Source of the DNA: Desulfobacteraceae bacterium
GTDB taxonomy: Bacteria > Desulfobacterota > DSM-4660 > Desulfatiglandales > Desulfatiglandaceae
Direction of reading: 5' to 3'
DNA: 12,672 nucleotides
Assembly (NCBI GenBank): GCA_030642205.1
Contig: DAOWOF010000043.1
Span: forward strand, 1 to 12,672
Position numbers and translations under genes: made by a program
The notes under the pieces: model-generated
The model's input: only the letters and a program-made list of their open reading frames with translations
The model's database searches: none
Told to the model about the DNA's origin: nothing
Shown here: in pieces, positions 5,181-12,672 of the stretch
Layout: each line of letters starts with the position of its first letter
How positions within the stretch are numbered: the first letter of the stretch is position 1

Positions 5181-7046
5181 ATGGTGCGGACATCCAATTT
5201 TGATGCAATTTCAATAGAATTCTTTCAAAATCAGCTCAAAAAGGCCTCTATTTTTATTATAATTTTGTTTGCTATCCTGATCTTGAGATTGTGGTTCCTG
5301 CAGATCGTAAATGGTTCTTATTATCGCTTAAAATCCGAAGGGAACCGCATCCATTTGCAGGATATATCTCCTTTCAGGGGTCAGATTTTTGATTGCAGGG
5401 GGCAAATCCTGGTTGGAAACAGACCCTCCTATGATCTGTATGTTATTCCTGAGGAATTACAACATCCTGAAAACCTGTTACAAAAATTGGAACAATATGC
5501 AAATCTGGATCCCAAACAGGTTAAAAAAAAATTGTTTGAAGGCTCTCGTATCTATCCGTTTAAACCTGTATGTTTGAAATCCGATATTTCCCGGAATGAA
5601 TTAGCAATGATAGATACGCATCGTTTTAATCTTCCTGGCGTGCTAGTCAAGACTAAACCTCAAAGGCATTATGTTTATGGCGCGTTTGCCTCACATCTCC
5701 TTGGCTATTTAGGAGAAATCAATGAAAATCAAATAAATAGCGGCCTTTTTCCTTATAATAAGCAGGGTGATCTGATTGGAAAGTCGGGAGTGGAAAAAAA
5801 ATGGCAGTCTTTATTAAATGGTATCCCTGGTGGTGAACAGCTGGAAGTGGATGCCGTCGGAAGACAAATAAAGGTTATTGCCAGAAAGGAATCTGTTCCT
5901 GGAGCCAATGTTTTTTTAACCATTGATAAGGATGTACAATTTATTGCAGAGAAGGCTTTAAATGGAAGAAGGGGGGCGGTTATGGCTATTGATCCTTGTG
6001 ATGGATCTGTCCTTGCTTTAGCTAGCAGCCCCTGTTTTGATCCTAATCAATTCATTGGAGGGATTAAGAAGACTTCCTGGGACAAGATAGTCTCGTCCCC
6101 TGATTATCCTTTACAAAATCGGGTGCTTGCCAGCCAATATCCACCTGGGTCAATATTTAAAATGATTGTTGCCTTAGCAGGACTTCAAGAGGGAATAATT
6201 GATCCGGAAGAGGAAGTAACCTGTACAGGGAGTTTTTCTTTGGGCCGGAGAACATATGGCTGTTGGAAAAAGACAGGGCATGGCGAAGTAAATTTGCATA
6301 GGGCACTTGTGGAGTCATGTGATGTCTATTTTTATAAATTGGGAAGAAAGCTGGGCGTAGATAAGATTGCGCAATATGCAGAAAAATTTGGTCTAGGAAA
6401 GAATATAGGCTTTGATTTGGGGCATGAAGCAAAAGGTCTGATTCCGACCAGGGCCTGGAAGTACAGGAAAACAGGAGTTTCATGGCAAGCCGGAGAGACT
6501 CTATCTGTGGCAATTGGTCAAAGTTATGTGCTGATGACTCCCCTTCAGGCAGCAATTATGATATCAGCCCTTTTTAATGGAGGGAATATCTATAAACCCC
6601 AGGTAACAAAATGTATAAAAAAACCTTCAGGGGAGGTATTATACCGGATTACTCCCAAGCTTATAGGCAATATTGGGATCGAAGAGAAATATATGGCATT
6701 GGTCAAGCAGGCTCTTATAGATGTAGTCAACAAGCCAAAGGGGACTGGTAGAAGCGCCTATCTGGAAAATATCAGGGTTGCTGGAAAGACTGGCACTGCC
6801 CAGGTTGTTGGAATAGATAAAGATAAAAAAGGAAGTGCCAAACGTGAGCTGCCGCTTCATCTGCGGGACCACGCCTGGTTTGTCGCCATTGCTCCTGCGG
6901 AAAAACCGCGAATTGCAATTGCCGTAATCATCGAAAATGGCGGTCATGGAGGGAGTGCCGCGGCGCCAGTTGCCAGAGACATGATCAGGACATATATGAA
7001 TGGAATGGGAAATATAAAAGGTTCAAAACAGGGAAAAAATGATTGA
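5181..7046 (+). CDS. mrdA: Penicillin-binding protein 2 (elongasome transpeptidase)
   Basis: PBP2 is a class B PBP that cross-links peptidoglycan during elongation with RodA as glycosyltransferase partner. The 621 residues show a short cytoplasmic tail, one membrane anchor (about 22-40) and the PBP dimerisation domain beginning with the RGQIFDCRG motif (66-74). The transpeptidase domain has all three motifs: SIFK with nucleophile Ser324 and Lys327, SCD (379-381), and KTGT (Lys536). The Asp in the second motif, where many PBPs have Asn, is usual for PBP2. Length is close to the E. coli protein (about 633). The ATG is four bases after the mreD stop. It overlaps rodA by 8 bp, indicating translational coupling of the two enzymes. 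Confidence 0.97.
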   Translation: MVRTSNFDAISIEFFQNQLKKASIFIIILFAILILRLWFLQIVNGSYYRLKSEGNRIHLQDISPFRGQIFDCRGQILVGNRPSYDLYVIPEELQHPENLLQKLEQYANLDPKQVKKKLFEGSRIYPFKPVCLKSDISRNELAMIDTHRFNLPGVLVKTKPQRHYVYGAFASHLLGYLGEINENQINSGLFPYNKQGDLIGKSGVEKKWQSLLNGIPGGEQLEVDAVGRQIKVIARKESVPGANVFLTIDKDVQFIAEKALNGRRGAVMAIDPCDGSVLALASSPCFDPNQFIGGIKKTSWDKIVSSPDYPLQNRVLASQYPPGSIFKMIVALAGLQEGIIDPEEEVTCTGSFSLGRRTYGCWKKTGHGEVNLHRALVESCDVYFYKLGRKLGVDKIAQYAEKFGLGKNIGFDLGHEAKGLIPTRAWKYRKTGVSWQAGETLSVAIGQSYVLMTPLQAAIMISALFNGGNIYKPQVTKCIKKPSGEVLYRITPKLIGNIGIEEKYMALVKQALIDVVNKPKGTGRSAYLENIRVAGKTGTAQVVGIDKDKKGSAKRELPLHLRDHAWFVAIAPAEKPRIAIAVIIENGGHGGSAAAPVARDMIRTYMNGMGNIKGSKQGKND

Positions 7047-8157
7047 TCGTCGATTAATTCAGAATTTTGACTGGATTTTATTGCTTGCTCTTTTGGTATT
7101 GATGTCTATTAGTCTTATGAATCTATATAGTGCTACCTATGCCATACGCGATTTCGGTGGTTCGCAGGTTTTTGTTAAACAGATATATTGGTTTTTAATC
7201 GGATTTATTGTCCTCTTGTTTATGGCCTCTTTTGATTATAATATTTTAGGAAGGTACGCATTTCCAATATATTTAATATCAATAGGTCTTCTTATCCTTG
7301 TTGTGTTCATGGGAAAGGAAAGCTCAGGATCCAGACGCTGGATCAGCCTGGGGCCCATATCTTTGCAGCCATCCGAATTGGTAAAAATAACTATAGTCTT
7401 GATGTTGGGTAAATTATTGAGTGATAAGGGCGGAGACAGGCCATATCGCCTGCGTGATTTATGGTTGCCTTTTGTTTTACTCGGGATACCGTTTATTTTA
7501 ATTTTAAAGCAACCTGACCTTGGAACTGCTCTCCTGTTGATCTTTATTTCTATCTCTATGCTAATGTTTGTGAGAATCCATTGGAGATCAAAGATCATTT
7601 TAATGATTTCAGGCCTATCCATGATACCATTTATCTGGTTTGGTCTAAAAGACTATCAGAAAATGCGTATTTTGAGCTTTCTTCGGCCTGATGTGGCTCC
7701 CCTTGGATCGGGGTATCATATTAATCAATCTAAAATTACTATCGGCTCAGGCCTCATGTGGGGAAAAGGCTTTTTGAAAGGAACTCAGACCAGGCTTCAT
7801 TTTTTACCGGAACAACATACCGATTTTATTTTTTCAGTATTAGCAGAAGAATGGGGGTTTGCAAGCTCATTATTCCTGCTTTTACTTTATTTGTTTATAA
7901 TTTTGTGGGGGTTGACTATTGCCAAAAATTCCAAAGATAGATTTGGAGCTATTTTGGCAGTCGGAATTGTATCCATTTTTTTTTGGCACGTTGTTATCAA
8001 TGTGGGCATGGTTACAGGCTTGTTGCCTGTGGTAGGGATTCCACTTTTGCTTTTTAGTTATGGTGGTTCTTCTCTGGTTGCCACTATGGCGGCAATGGGT
8101 CTTTTAATGAATATCAGCATGCGTCGATTTATGTTTCAGGAAATGACGGTTTTATAA
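7039..8157 (+). CDS. rodA: RodA, SEDS peptidoglycan glycosyltransferase
   Basis: RodA polymerises lipid II into glycan strands for side-wall growth, in complex with PBP2. The 372-residue product is strongly hydrophobic with about ten membrane spans. SEDS hallmarks are visible: SSGSRRWISLGPISLQPSEL (about 94-113), KQPDLGTALLL (about 157-167), and the catalytic-loop motif FLPEQHTDFIFSVLAEEWG with Asp262 at the position of the essential Asp of E. coli RodA. The C-terminal LPVVGIPLLLFSYGGSSL is also diagnostic. RodA rather than FtsW is supported by the linkage to mreCD and mrdA. The ATG lies inside the end of mrdA (8-bp overlap), with AGGGA just upstream. Confidence 0.97.
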   Translation: MIDRRLIQNFDWILLLALLVLMSISLMNLYSATYAIRDFGGSQVFVKQIYWFLIGFIVLLFMASFDYNILGRYAFPIYLISIGLLILVVFMGKESSGSRRWISLGPISLQPSELVKITIVLMLGKLLSDKGGDRPYRLRDLWLPFVLLGIPFILILKQPDLGTALLLIFISISMLMFVRIHWRSKIILMISGLSMIPFIWFGLKDYQKMRILSFLRPDVAPLGSGYHINQSKITIGSGLMWGKGFLKGTQTRLHFLPEQHTDFIFSVLAEEWGFASSLFLLLLYLFIILWGLTIAKNSKDRFGAILAVGIVSIFFWHVVINVGMVTGLLPVVGIPLLLFSYGGSSLVATMAAMGLLMNISMRRFMFQEMTVL

Positions 8158-8163
8158 TAATGG

Positions 8164-8187
8164 GTTGTCTAATTTGTTTCCGGACAA
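8164..8187 (-). repeat. 24-nt hairpin repeat, copy 1 (behind rodA)
   Basis: Read on the minus strand this matches the plus-strand sequence at 10849-10872 at 19 of 24 positions, and all five differences are transitions. On the plus strand GTTGTC (8164-8169) pairs with GACAAC (8183-8188) around 13 bases. It begins six bases after the rodA stop codon. There is no T run, so it is not a standard terminator. Confidence 0.6.
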
Positions 8188-8254
8188 CTCCTGACAATCT
8201 CTAAGGAAAACTTCCGTACCAGGTCTTGATCTTTTTTCATTTTATTAAACGTTT

Positions 8255-9655
8255 TTGGATCCTGTTTTGCAATTTAACAAAATAACCCAAAGAGACATTA
8301 AAGTCTTACAATCAATAGTAGCTACTGAGAGAATATCAATTGGAGAATCTGATCTCAATCTCCATTCCAAAGACCAGTCTCAACATCCCGCTATTTCTCC
8401 AGAGGCGGTTATTTGGCCAAAAAACATAAAGGAGATCTCTGATATCTTAAGTTATGCAAATAGTCATCTGATTCCTGTTACTTGTTGGGGCGGGGGTAGT
8501 AGTCTTGAGGGAAATCCTATTCCAGTATGCCATGGTTTGGTAATAGATCTTTCGTATATGAATAAGATTCTGGAAATCAGGCAGGATGATTTTCAGGCAG
8601 ATGTTGAGCCTGGAGTAATCTATCAGGACTTAAATCATAAACTAAGACATAAAGGCCTTTTTTTTCCACCTGATCCTGGTGCCAGAGCTACTATTGGCGG
8701 AATGATCGCTAATAACGCCAGCGGAACAAGGACTATTCGTTATGGGTCAACCAGATCCAATATCTTAAGGCTATCAGTTGTTCTTGCAAATGGCAGCCTT
8801 TTGGAAACAGGCTGCCGTTCTTCGAAAACTTCTTCGGGGTATGATTTGATCAATCTTTTTGTTGGTTCAGAAGGAACACTTGGAGTAGTTGCACGGGCCA
8901 CAGTTCGCTTAACAGGACTCTCTGAAATGCTTTCTGCTGCTATTGTCACCTTTCCCGGCCTGAAAGAAGCAGGTCAAGCTGTATTTGAGATCATTCGCAG
9001 CGGCCTTGATCCTGCTTCCCTGGAAATTCTGGCACCCGAATGTATCAGCCTTTTTAATAAGGAGAAAAATTTCAAATTAGAAGTCTTACCGACCCTTTTT
9101 ATGGAATTTCATGGGCCTAGCCAACAATATCTTCATGATACAATGATAATTAACCGCGAGATCTGTAATGGATTCGGGTGTCGTGATTTTCGGATCGGTA
9201 TAGAAAGAAAAGAACGTGATGAACTATTAATGGCCCGCTATGAACTAAGTGAAATGATCAGGCGTACTCATCCCGGTCGCAGTCATATGGTTATCGATGT
9301 GGCGGTTCCTGTCTCCGCCTATCCTGCTATCATTTCTTTGGCCAGAGCAGAAGTCAAGAAGACTGCGATTCCAGGTTATGTCTTCGGGCATGCCGGTGAT
9401 GGGAATCTACATCTGGTGTTTATGGGAAAAAATGGAGATAAAAAGGAATGGGCCAGGATAGGTCAAATTAATGACAAGATAGTTGAAAAGGCCATTAGCC
9501 TGGGAGGGACTGCTACAGGAGAACATGGAGTTGGCATCGGGAAAAGAAAATTTATGGCGATGGAGCATGGCGGAAGCCTTCAATGGATGAAAAGCATAAA
9601 ACAATTATTTGATCCTAATGAAATTCTTAATCCTGGCAAGATCTTTTTGCCATAA
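8255..9655 (+). CDS. FAD-linked oxidoreductase, GlcD / D-lactate dehydrogenase (LDHD) type
   Basis: This is a 466-residue flavoprotein of the PCMH/vanillyl-alcohol-oxidase fold that probably oxidises a D-2-hydroxy acid such as D-lactate or glycolate. The FAD-binding domain shows CWGGGSSLEGNP (78-88), FFPPDPGARATIGGMIANNASG (about 136-157) and SSGYDLINLFVGSEGTLG (193-210). The C-terminal domain has HAGDGNLH (379-386) and GEHGVG (422-427), typical of this family's active site. There is no Fe-S domain, and no glcE or glcF neighbour in the window, so the electron acceptor and exact substrate are unknown. The start is assigned to TTG at 8255 because a stop lies at 8246 and the next ATG is far inside. 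No ribosome site is visible, and TTG at 8267 is an alternative. It sits between rodA and lptF, an unexpected place for a catabolic enzyme. Confidence 0.88.
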   Translation: MDPVLQFNKITQRDIKVLQSIVATERISIGESDLNLHSKDQSQHPAISPEAVIWPKNIKEISDILSYANSHLIPVTCWGGGSSLEGNPIPVCHGLVIDLSYMNKILEIRQDDFQADVEPGVIYQDLNHKLRHKGLFFPPDPGARATIGGMIANNASGTRTIRYGSTRSNILRLSVVLANGSLLETGCRSSKTSSGYDLINLFVGSEGTLGVVARATVRLTGLSEMLSAAIVTFPGLKEAGQAVFEIIRSGLDPASLEILAPECISLFNKEKNFKLEVLPTLFMEFHGPSQQYLHDTMIINREICNGFGCRDFRIGIERKERDELLMARYELSEMIRRTHPGRSHMVIDVAVPVSAYPAIISLARAEVKKTAIPGYVFGHAGDGNLHLVFMGKNGDKKEWARIGQINDKIVEKAISLGGTATGEHGVGIGKRKFMAMEHGGSLQWMKSIKQLFDPNEILNPGKIFLP

Positions 9656-9684
9656 GAAATGATAATTCGCTTAATCAAGCTGAA

Positions 9685-10845
9685 ATGAAAATAACCTTAC
9701 ATAAATATATTATAAATGAAATATGGCCAATTTTTTTTTCGATCATCTTTGTGGCGGTATTTATCATTATGGCTACCAAAATGCTGCCTTTGACCGAGAT
9801 GATCCTTATTCATGGGATTAATGCCCTCCAGATAGGAGGTATGATTATCTATCTATTGCCTGATATCATTTTATTTGCCATGCCGGCGGCAGGCCTTCTT
9901 TCAGTGCTTATAGCCTTCTTACGCTTATCAGATGATAGTGAGATCATAGCTTTAAGGTCATCGGGGCTAGGCCTTTATCAGATGCTGCCCCCAGTTATTC
10001 TCCTTTCTTTTACAGGTTTGTGTTTGTCCCTTGTGATCAGCTTTACATTAGTGCCATGGGGGAATCGCTCCTTTAAAAACATTTTGTTTGAGGTTGTACA
10101 GTCAAAAGCCGATTTAGGGATCAAAGAGAGGATCTTTTGCGAACCCTTTGAGAATATTATTTTCTTTGTAAATCAATTTTCTACCCTGGATCGAAAGATG
10201 CGGAATGTCTTTTTGGTGGATAAACGTGATCAGGAAGCAGTAAATACCATAATTGCCGCGGAAGGCGAGATCTATATGCACCCTGGGGAAAAGATTGTTA
10301 CAATTCATTTCCATGATGGAACCATTTTTGTTGTTGAAAAAAAAATGAAGGCATCCAGAACGATTAAATTCAGGACTTATGATCTGAATATTGATTTAAG
10401 AGATACGGTCAAATCTTTCTCCTCACGGGAGCATGCTCCAAAAGAGATGAAAATGGGGGAGTTGATTTTAAAACTAAAAACCTTTTCCATTGGGGATATA
10501 AATCATAATGAGATGCTGATAGAGCTTTTTGAAAGGATTACCATCCCCATAGGAGTTTTTTTTATGGGTATTATCGGTCTTGCTCTGGGCAGTCAGATAC
10601 AGTCCAGGGAAAGAACCTCCAGGATTGGTATGGGATTATCTGTATTTCTCGTATATTATATTTTACTGGCTGGCGCCAGGAGTTTTTGTGAAACAGGAGC
10701 TATTAATCCATTAATTGGGGTATGGATACCTGATATAGTACTTTGTATTGCGTGCTGTTATTTTTTTAAACGAGTGAGATCAGAAAAATCAGTTGATTTT
10801 TTGCCATCAATTAAAGCTATTATGATTAGAAAAAAACCATCTTAG
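9685..10845 (+). CDS. lptF: LptF, lipopolysaccharide export permease
   Basis: LptF is one of the two membrane subunits of the LptB2FG ABC transporter, which extracts lipopolysaccharide from the inner membrane and passes it to LptC/LptA. The 386 residues follow the YjgP/YjgQ family plan: three N-terminal membrane spans (roughly 13-33, 53-80 and 98-122), a periplasmic jellyroll domain of about 140 residues, then three C-terminal spans from about 285. FAMPAAGLLSVLIAFLRLSDDSEIIALRSSG is the conserved cytoplasmic-loop region expected to contact LptB. The choice of LptF over LptG rests on being the first of the tandem pair and on overall sequence style. ATG at 9685 lies 29 bp after the flavoprotein gene with only a weak ribosome site. 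Confidence 0.9.
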   Translation: MKITLHKYIINEIWPIFFSIIFVAVFIIMATKMLPLTEMILIHGINALQIGGMIIYLLPDIILFAMPAAGLLSVLIAFLRLSDDSEIIALRSSGLGLYQMLPPVILLSFTGLCLSLVISFTLVPWGNRSFKNILFEVVQSKADLGIKERIFCEPFENIIFFVNQFSTLDRKMRNVFLVDKRDQEAVNTIIAAEGEIYMHPGEKIVTIHFHDGTIFVVEKKMKASRTIKFRTYDLNIDLRDTVKSFSSREHAPKEMKMGELILKLKTFSIGDINHNEMLIELFERITIPIGVFFMGIIGLALGSQIQSRERTSRIGMGLSVFLVYYILLAGARSFCETGAINPLIGVWIPDIVLCIACCYFFKRVRSEKSVDFLPSIKAIMIRKKPS

Positions 10846-10848
10846 GTC

Positions 10849-10872
10849 TTGTCTGGAAATAAGTTGGATAAC
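10849..10872 (+). repeat. 24-nt hairpin repeat, copy 2 (behind lptF)
   Basis: This is the second copy of the repeat at 8164-8187, in inverted orientation. It starts three bases after the lptF stop. TTGTC (10849-10853) pairs with GATAA (10867-10871), including a G-U, around a 13-base loop. The copies differ only by transitions, and those in the stem keep pairing as Watson-Crick or G-U. Confidence 0.6.
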
Positions 10873-10991
10873 TCCCTGGTCAGCTTGGCTCGTATTCCTG
10901 CGGTTAAAATTTTGATCTTCCTTGGCCTTTTCAGATAAGCGCAGACTTCGAAAAATCTGGTTTTCGTTCAGACACTAAATATGAGTTTTAA

Positions 10992-12068
10992 ATGAGTGTG
11001 TTAGCAAGATATTCAAGTAAGGAATTTTTAAAACTAATGGCCATTTGCCAGACGTTTTTTGTTGTTATTTTTTTGATTATTGATTTTTTACAAAAAATTG
11101 ACAATTTCATGGAAGCACATGTCGTTTCAGGTTCGATTTTTGCATATTTTCTTTACAAGATTCCTTACATTATCGTGCAAATGGTCCCCGTGTCTGCGCT
11201 CATAGCGGTTATCATTATGTTTTCTCTAATGAAAAAATATAATGAGTTAATTGCTTTAAAATCCTGCGGGATAAGCATGTTTAACCTGTCCTGGCCTGTG
11301 TTGCTGATTTCAGTGAGTCTGTCTTTAATGTTATTTCTCTTGTCTGAATTGGTTGTTCCCTATACCAGTTCGAAGAGCCAGGATATTTGGATTAAAGAGG
11401 TTGAAAAACGAGATCCAAAACGATTTTATGGCCGCGATAATATCTGGTACCGTGGACATCAAACGATCTTCTGGCTTAGGCATTTTGATGAAAAACGGAA
11501 GATGATGGAGAATCCCACCTTTTATTTTTTTGACGATTCTTTTCATCTGGTCAAGATGATAGTCGGACAGCGGGCAATTTGGACAGGTCAGGCATGGAAG
11601 GTTGAAGATGGCGCTATTCAAGAGGCTGAAGCCGGACAACGAAGCAAATTTTACCACTTTAAAGAAATGGAGCTCAAGCTGGAGGAAAAACCGGAGGCAT
11701 TTCTTAAGACAATAAAGCGACCCGAGGAGATGAGTTATTGGCAATTGAAACGCTTTGCGAAAAAAGTACGCTATGAAGGATACGATGCCAATCGCTATCT
11801 GGTGGATATGAATATCAAATTGGCATTTCCTATGATTAATTTGATAATGGTTATTATTGGTTTACCTCTTGCAGTTGGATTAAAGAAGGGAGGAACGCCT
11901 CTGGCAGTTTCCCTTGGGATAGGCCTCTGTTTTTTATATTTATTAAGCCTTGGCATTTTTCGCTCTCTTGGTCTTTCAGGGATCTTGCCTCCAATATTGG
12001 CTGCCTGGTTGGCGAATCTTATTTTTTTATTGATTGGAATCTATCTAATAATTTATTTGGAAGATTAA
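10992..12068 (+). CDS. lptG: LptG, lipopolysaccharide export permease
   Basis: LptG is the partner of LptF in the inner-membrane LptB2FG complex. The 358-residue product starts MSVLARYSSKEFLKLM and has the YjgP/YjgQ layout: three N-terminal spans (about 15-35, 48-76 and 98-120), a periplasmic domain (about 125-265) and three C-terminal spans. The EFLK start, the IIDFLQKIDNFMEAHV segment after helix 1 and YNELIALKSCGISMF in the LptB-facing loop are family-typical. It lies 146 bp after lptF, with only a weak purine signal before the ATG, and 23 bp before the next gene. No lptA, lptB or lptC is in the window. Confidence 0.92.
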   Translation: MSVLARYSSKEFLKLMAICQTFFVVIFLIIDFLQKIDNFMEAHVVSGSIFAYFLYKIPYIIVQMVPVSALIAVIIMFSLMKKYNELIALKSCGISMFNLSWPVLLISVSLSLMLFLLSELVVPYTSSKSQDIWIKEVEKRDPKRFYGRDNIWYRGHQTIFWLRHFDEKRKMMENPTFYFFDDSFHLVKMIVGQRAIWTGQAWKVEDGAIQEAEAGQRSKFYHFKEMELKLEEKPEAFLKTIKRPEEMSYWQLKRFAKKVRYEGYDANRYLVDMNIKLAFPMINLIMVIIGLPLAVGLKKGGTPLAVSLGIGLCFLYLLSLGIFRSLGLSGILPPILAAWLANLIFLLIGIYLIIYLED

Positions 12069-12091
12069 AGACTCCAAAAACAGGAAATATA

Positions 12092-12672
12092 ATGCCATTG
12101 AGTTATTGTCTGCTTTTTTTTTTATCAACCTTTGTCCTTTCCTTGATCATAACCCCCCTTGTAAAAAAAATTGCTATAGCTTTTAATTATGTAGCGGTAC
12201 CAAAAGAAAATCGCTGGCATAACAAAACTACTGCCCTTTTGGGAGGGGTGAGCGTTTTTGTCTCCATGATGACTGTCTGGTTTCTGGCAGTCAGCCTTAT
12301 GGGATGGTCAGCTTATGGGCGCCCCCTTCCAATGCTAATATGCTTTTCTGCAATGTTTGTGTTAGGCTTGATAGATGATCTTTATAATATGGCTCCTCAT
12401 AGCAAGCTTGTGGGTCAGATTGTTATAGCTTCTACCCTGGTATTTTTGGGTTATCGTTTTGGGTGGACAGATTCTGAAACAGCAAACCTGCTTTTATCAA
12501 TCTTCTGGGTTGTAGGGATAACAAATGCCTATAATCTGTTGGATAATATGGATGGTCTGGCATCAGGGATTGCCTTTATCGCTGGCAGCTTTTTGTTCTT
12601 TTTCCTTTATATGGGACAAACCGAGGGACCTCTACTTTTAATTAATGCAATATATCTTGGCGCAATGCTGGG
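12092..12672 (+). CDS. WecA/TagO-like polyprenyl-phosphate sugar-1-phosphate transferase, N-terminal part (cut)
   Basis: Members of this membrane family (GT4, with MraY and WecA) move a HexNAc-1-phosphate from a UDP-sugar to undecaprenyl phosphate, the first step in O-antigen, enterobacterial-common-antigen-like or teichoic glycans. The 193 visible residues hold the diagnostic motifs: VPKENRWHNKTTALLGGVSVF (36-56), the magnesium-binding Asp pair in GLIDDLYN (Asp95-Asp96) and NAYNLLDNMDGLASG (145-159). The arginine/histidine-rich first motif and DNMDGL fit WecA/TagO better than MraY. ATG at 12092 has AGGA (12082-12085) six bases upstream. It follows lptG by 23 bp and is probably co-transcribed with it. 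The C-terminal half lies beyond the window, so exact sugar specificity cannot be judged. Confidence 0.88.
   Translation, partial: MPLSYCLLFFLSTFVLSLIITPLVKKIAIAFNYVAVPKENRWHNKTTALLGGVSVFVSMMTVWFLAVSLMGWSAYGRPLPMLICFSAMFVLGLIDDLYNMAPHSKLVGQIVIASTLVFLGYRFGWTDSETANLLLSIFWVVGITNAYNLLDNMDGLASGIAFIAGSFLFFFLYMGQTEGPLLLINAIYLGAML

Noticed and set aside
6315..6323. SCD instead of SxN in the PBP2 second motif as a missing catalytic residue
   Set aside because: An Asp at this position is normal in PBP2 proteins, so it is not a defect.
10949..10966. Inverted repeat CGAAAA-ATCTGG-TTTTCG before lptG as a terminator
   Set aside because: It is a short A/T-rich stem without a T run, and it lies just before the lptG start; no support for termination.

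Overview
The window looks like a core-genome, cell-envelope locus from an AT-rich Gram-negative bacterium. LptF and LptG (lipopolysaccharide export), a complete MreBCD-PBP2-RodA elongasome and a WecA-type lipid-carrier transferase point to a diderm rod. Gene content and protein style resemble Desulfobacterota (the former Deltaproteobacteria). That placement is inference from family knowledge, not a database result. No transposase, phage gene, CRISPR array, tRNA or rRNA was seen.

Left arm, minus strand (1-1711): the conserved cluster rpmH (L34), rnpA (RNase P protein), yidD and yidC, with yidC cut by the window edge. It reads leftward from a clear TTGACA-17-TATAAA promoter at 1750-1778. The small rpmH gene (44 codons) lies at 1577-1711. 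No dnaA gene or DnaA-box cluster lies upstream of rpmH; the neighbour is a divergent mreB.

Divergent intergenic region (1712-2302): no gene, but rich in inverted repeats. It holds an 81-bp element bounded by imperfect GAGACC inverted repeats, a perfect 11-bp inverted repeat, a TGGAGG/CCTCCA hairpin and a 12-bp palindrome spanning a TATAAT.

Right arm, plus strand (2303-12672): mreB stands alone, followed by a 488-bp non-coding gap with a terminator-like hairpin. Then comes a run of co-directional genes: mreC, mreD, mrdA (PBP2), rodA, a GlcD/LDHD-type FAD oxidoreductase, lptF, lptG and a truncated WecA/TagO-like phosphotransferase gene. MreB filaments with MreC/MreD direct the PBP2-RodA synthase pair in side-wall peptidoglycan synthesis. 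LptF/LptG are the membrane subunits of the lipopolysaccharide export transporter, and the last gene probably starts an undecaprenyl-linked glycan. The FAD oxidoreductase is the metabolic odd one out.

Most notable: (i) mreD has no usual start codon for a full-length protein, but a strong Shine-Dalgarno sits at normal distance before an in-frame ATC inside mreC; (ii) a 24-nt hairpin-forming repeat lies directly behind both the rodA and the lptF stop codons, in inverted orientation; (iii) several genes (yidD, mreC, the FAD oxidoreductase) appear to start with TTG. I see no convincing wholly new multi-gene system here.
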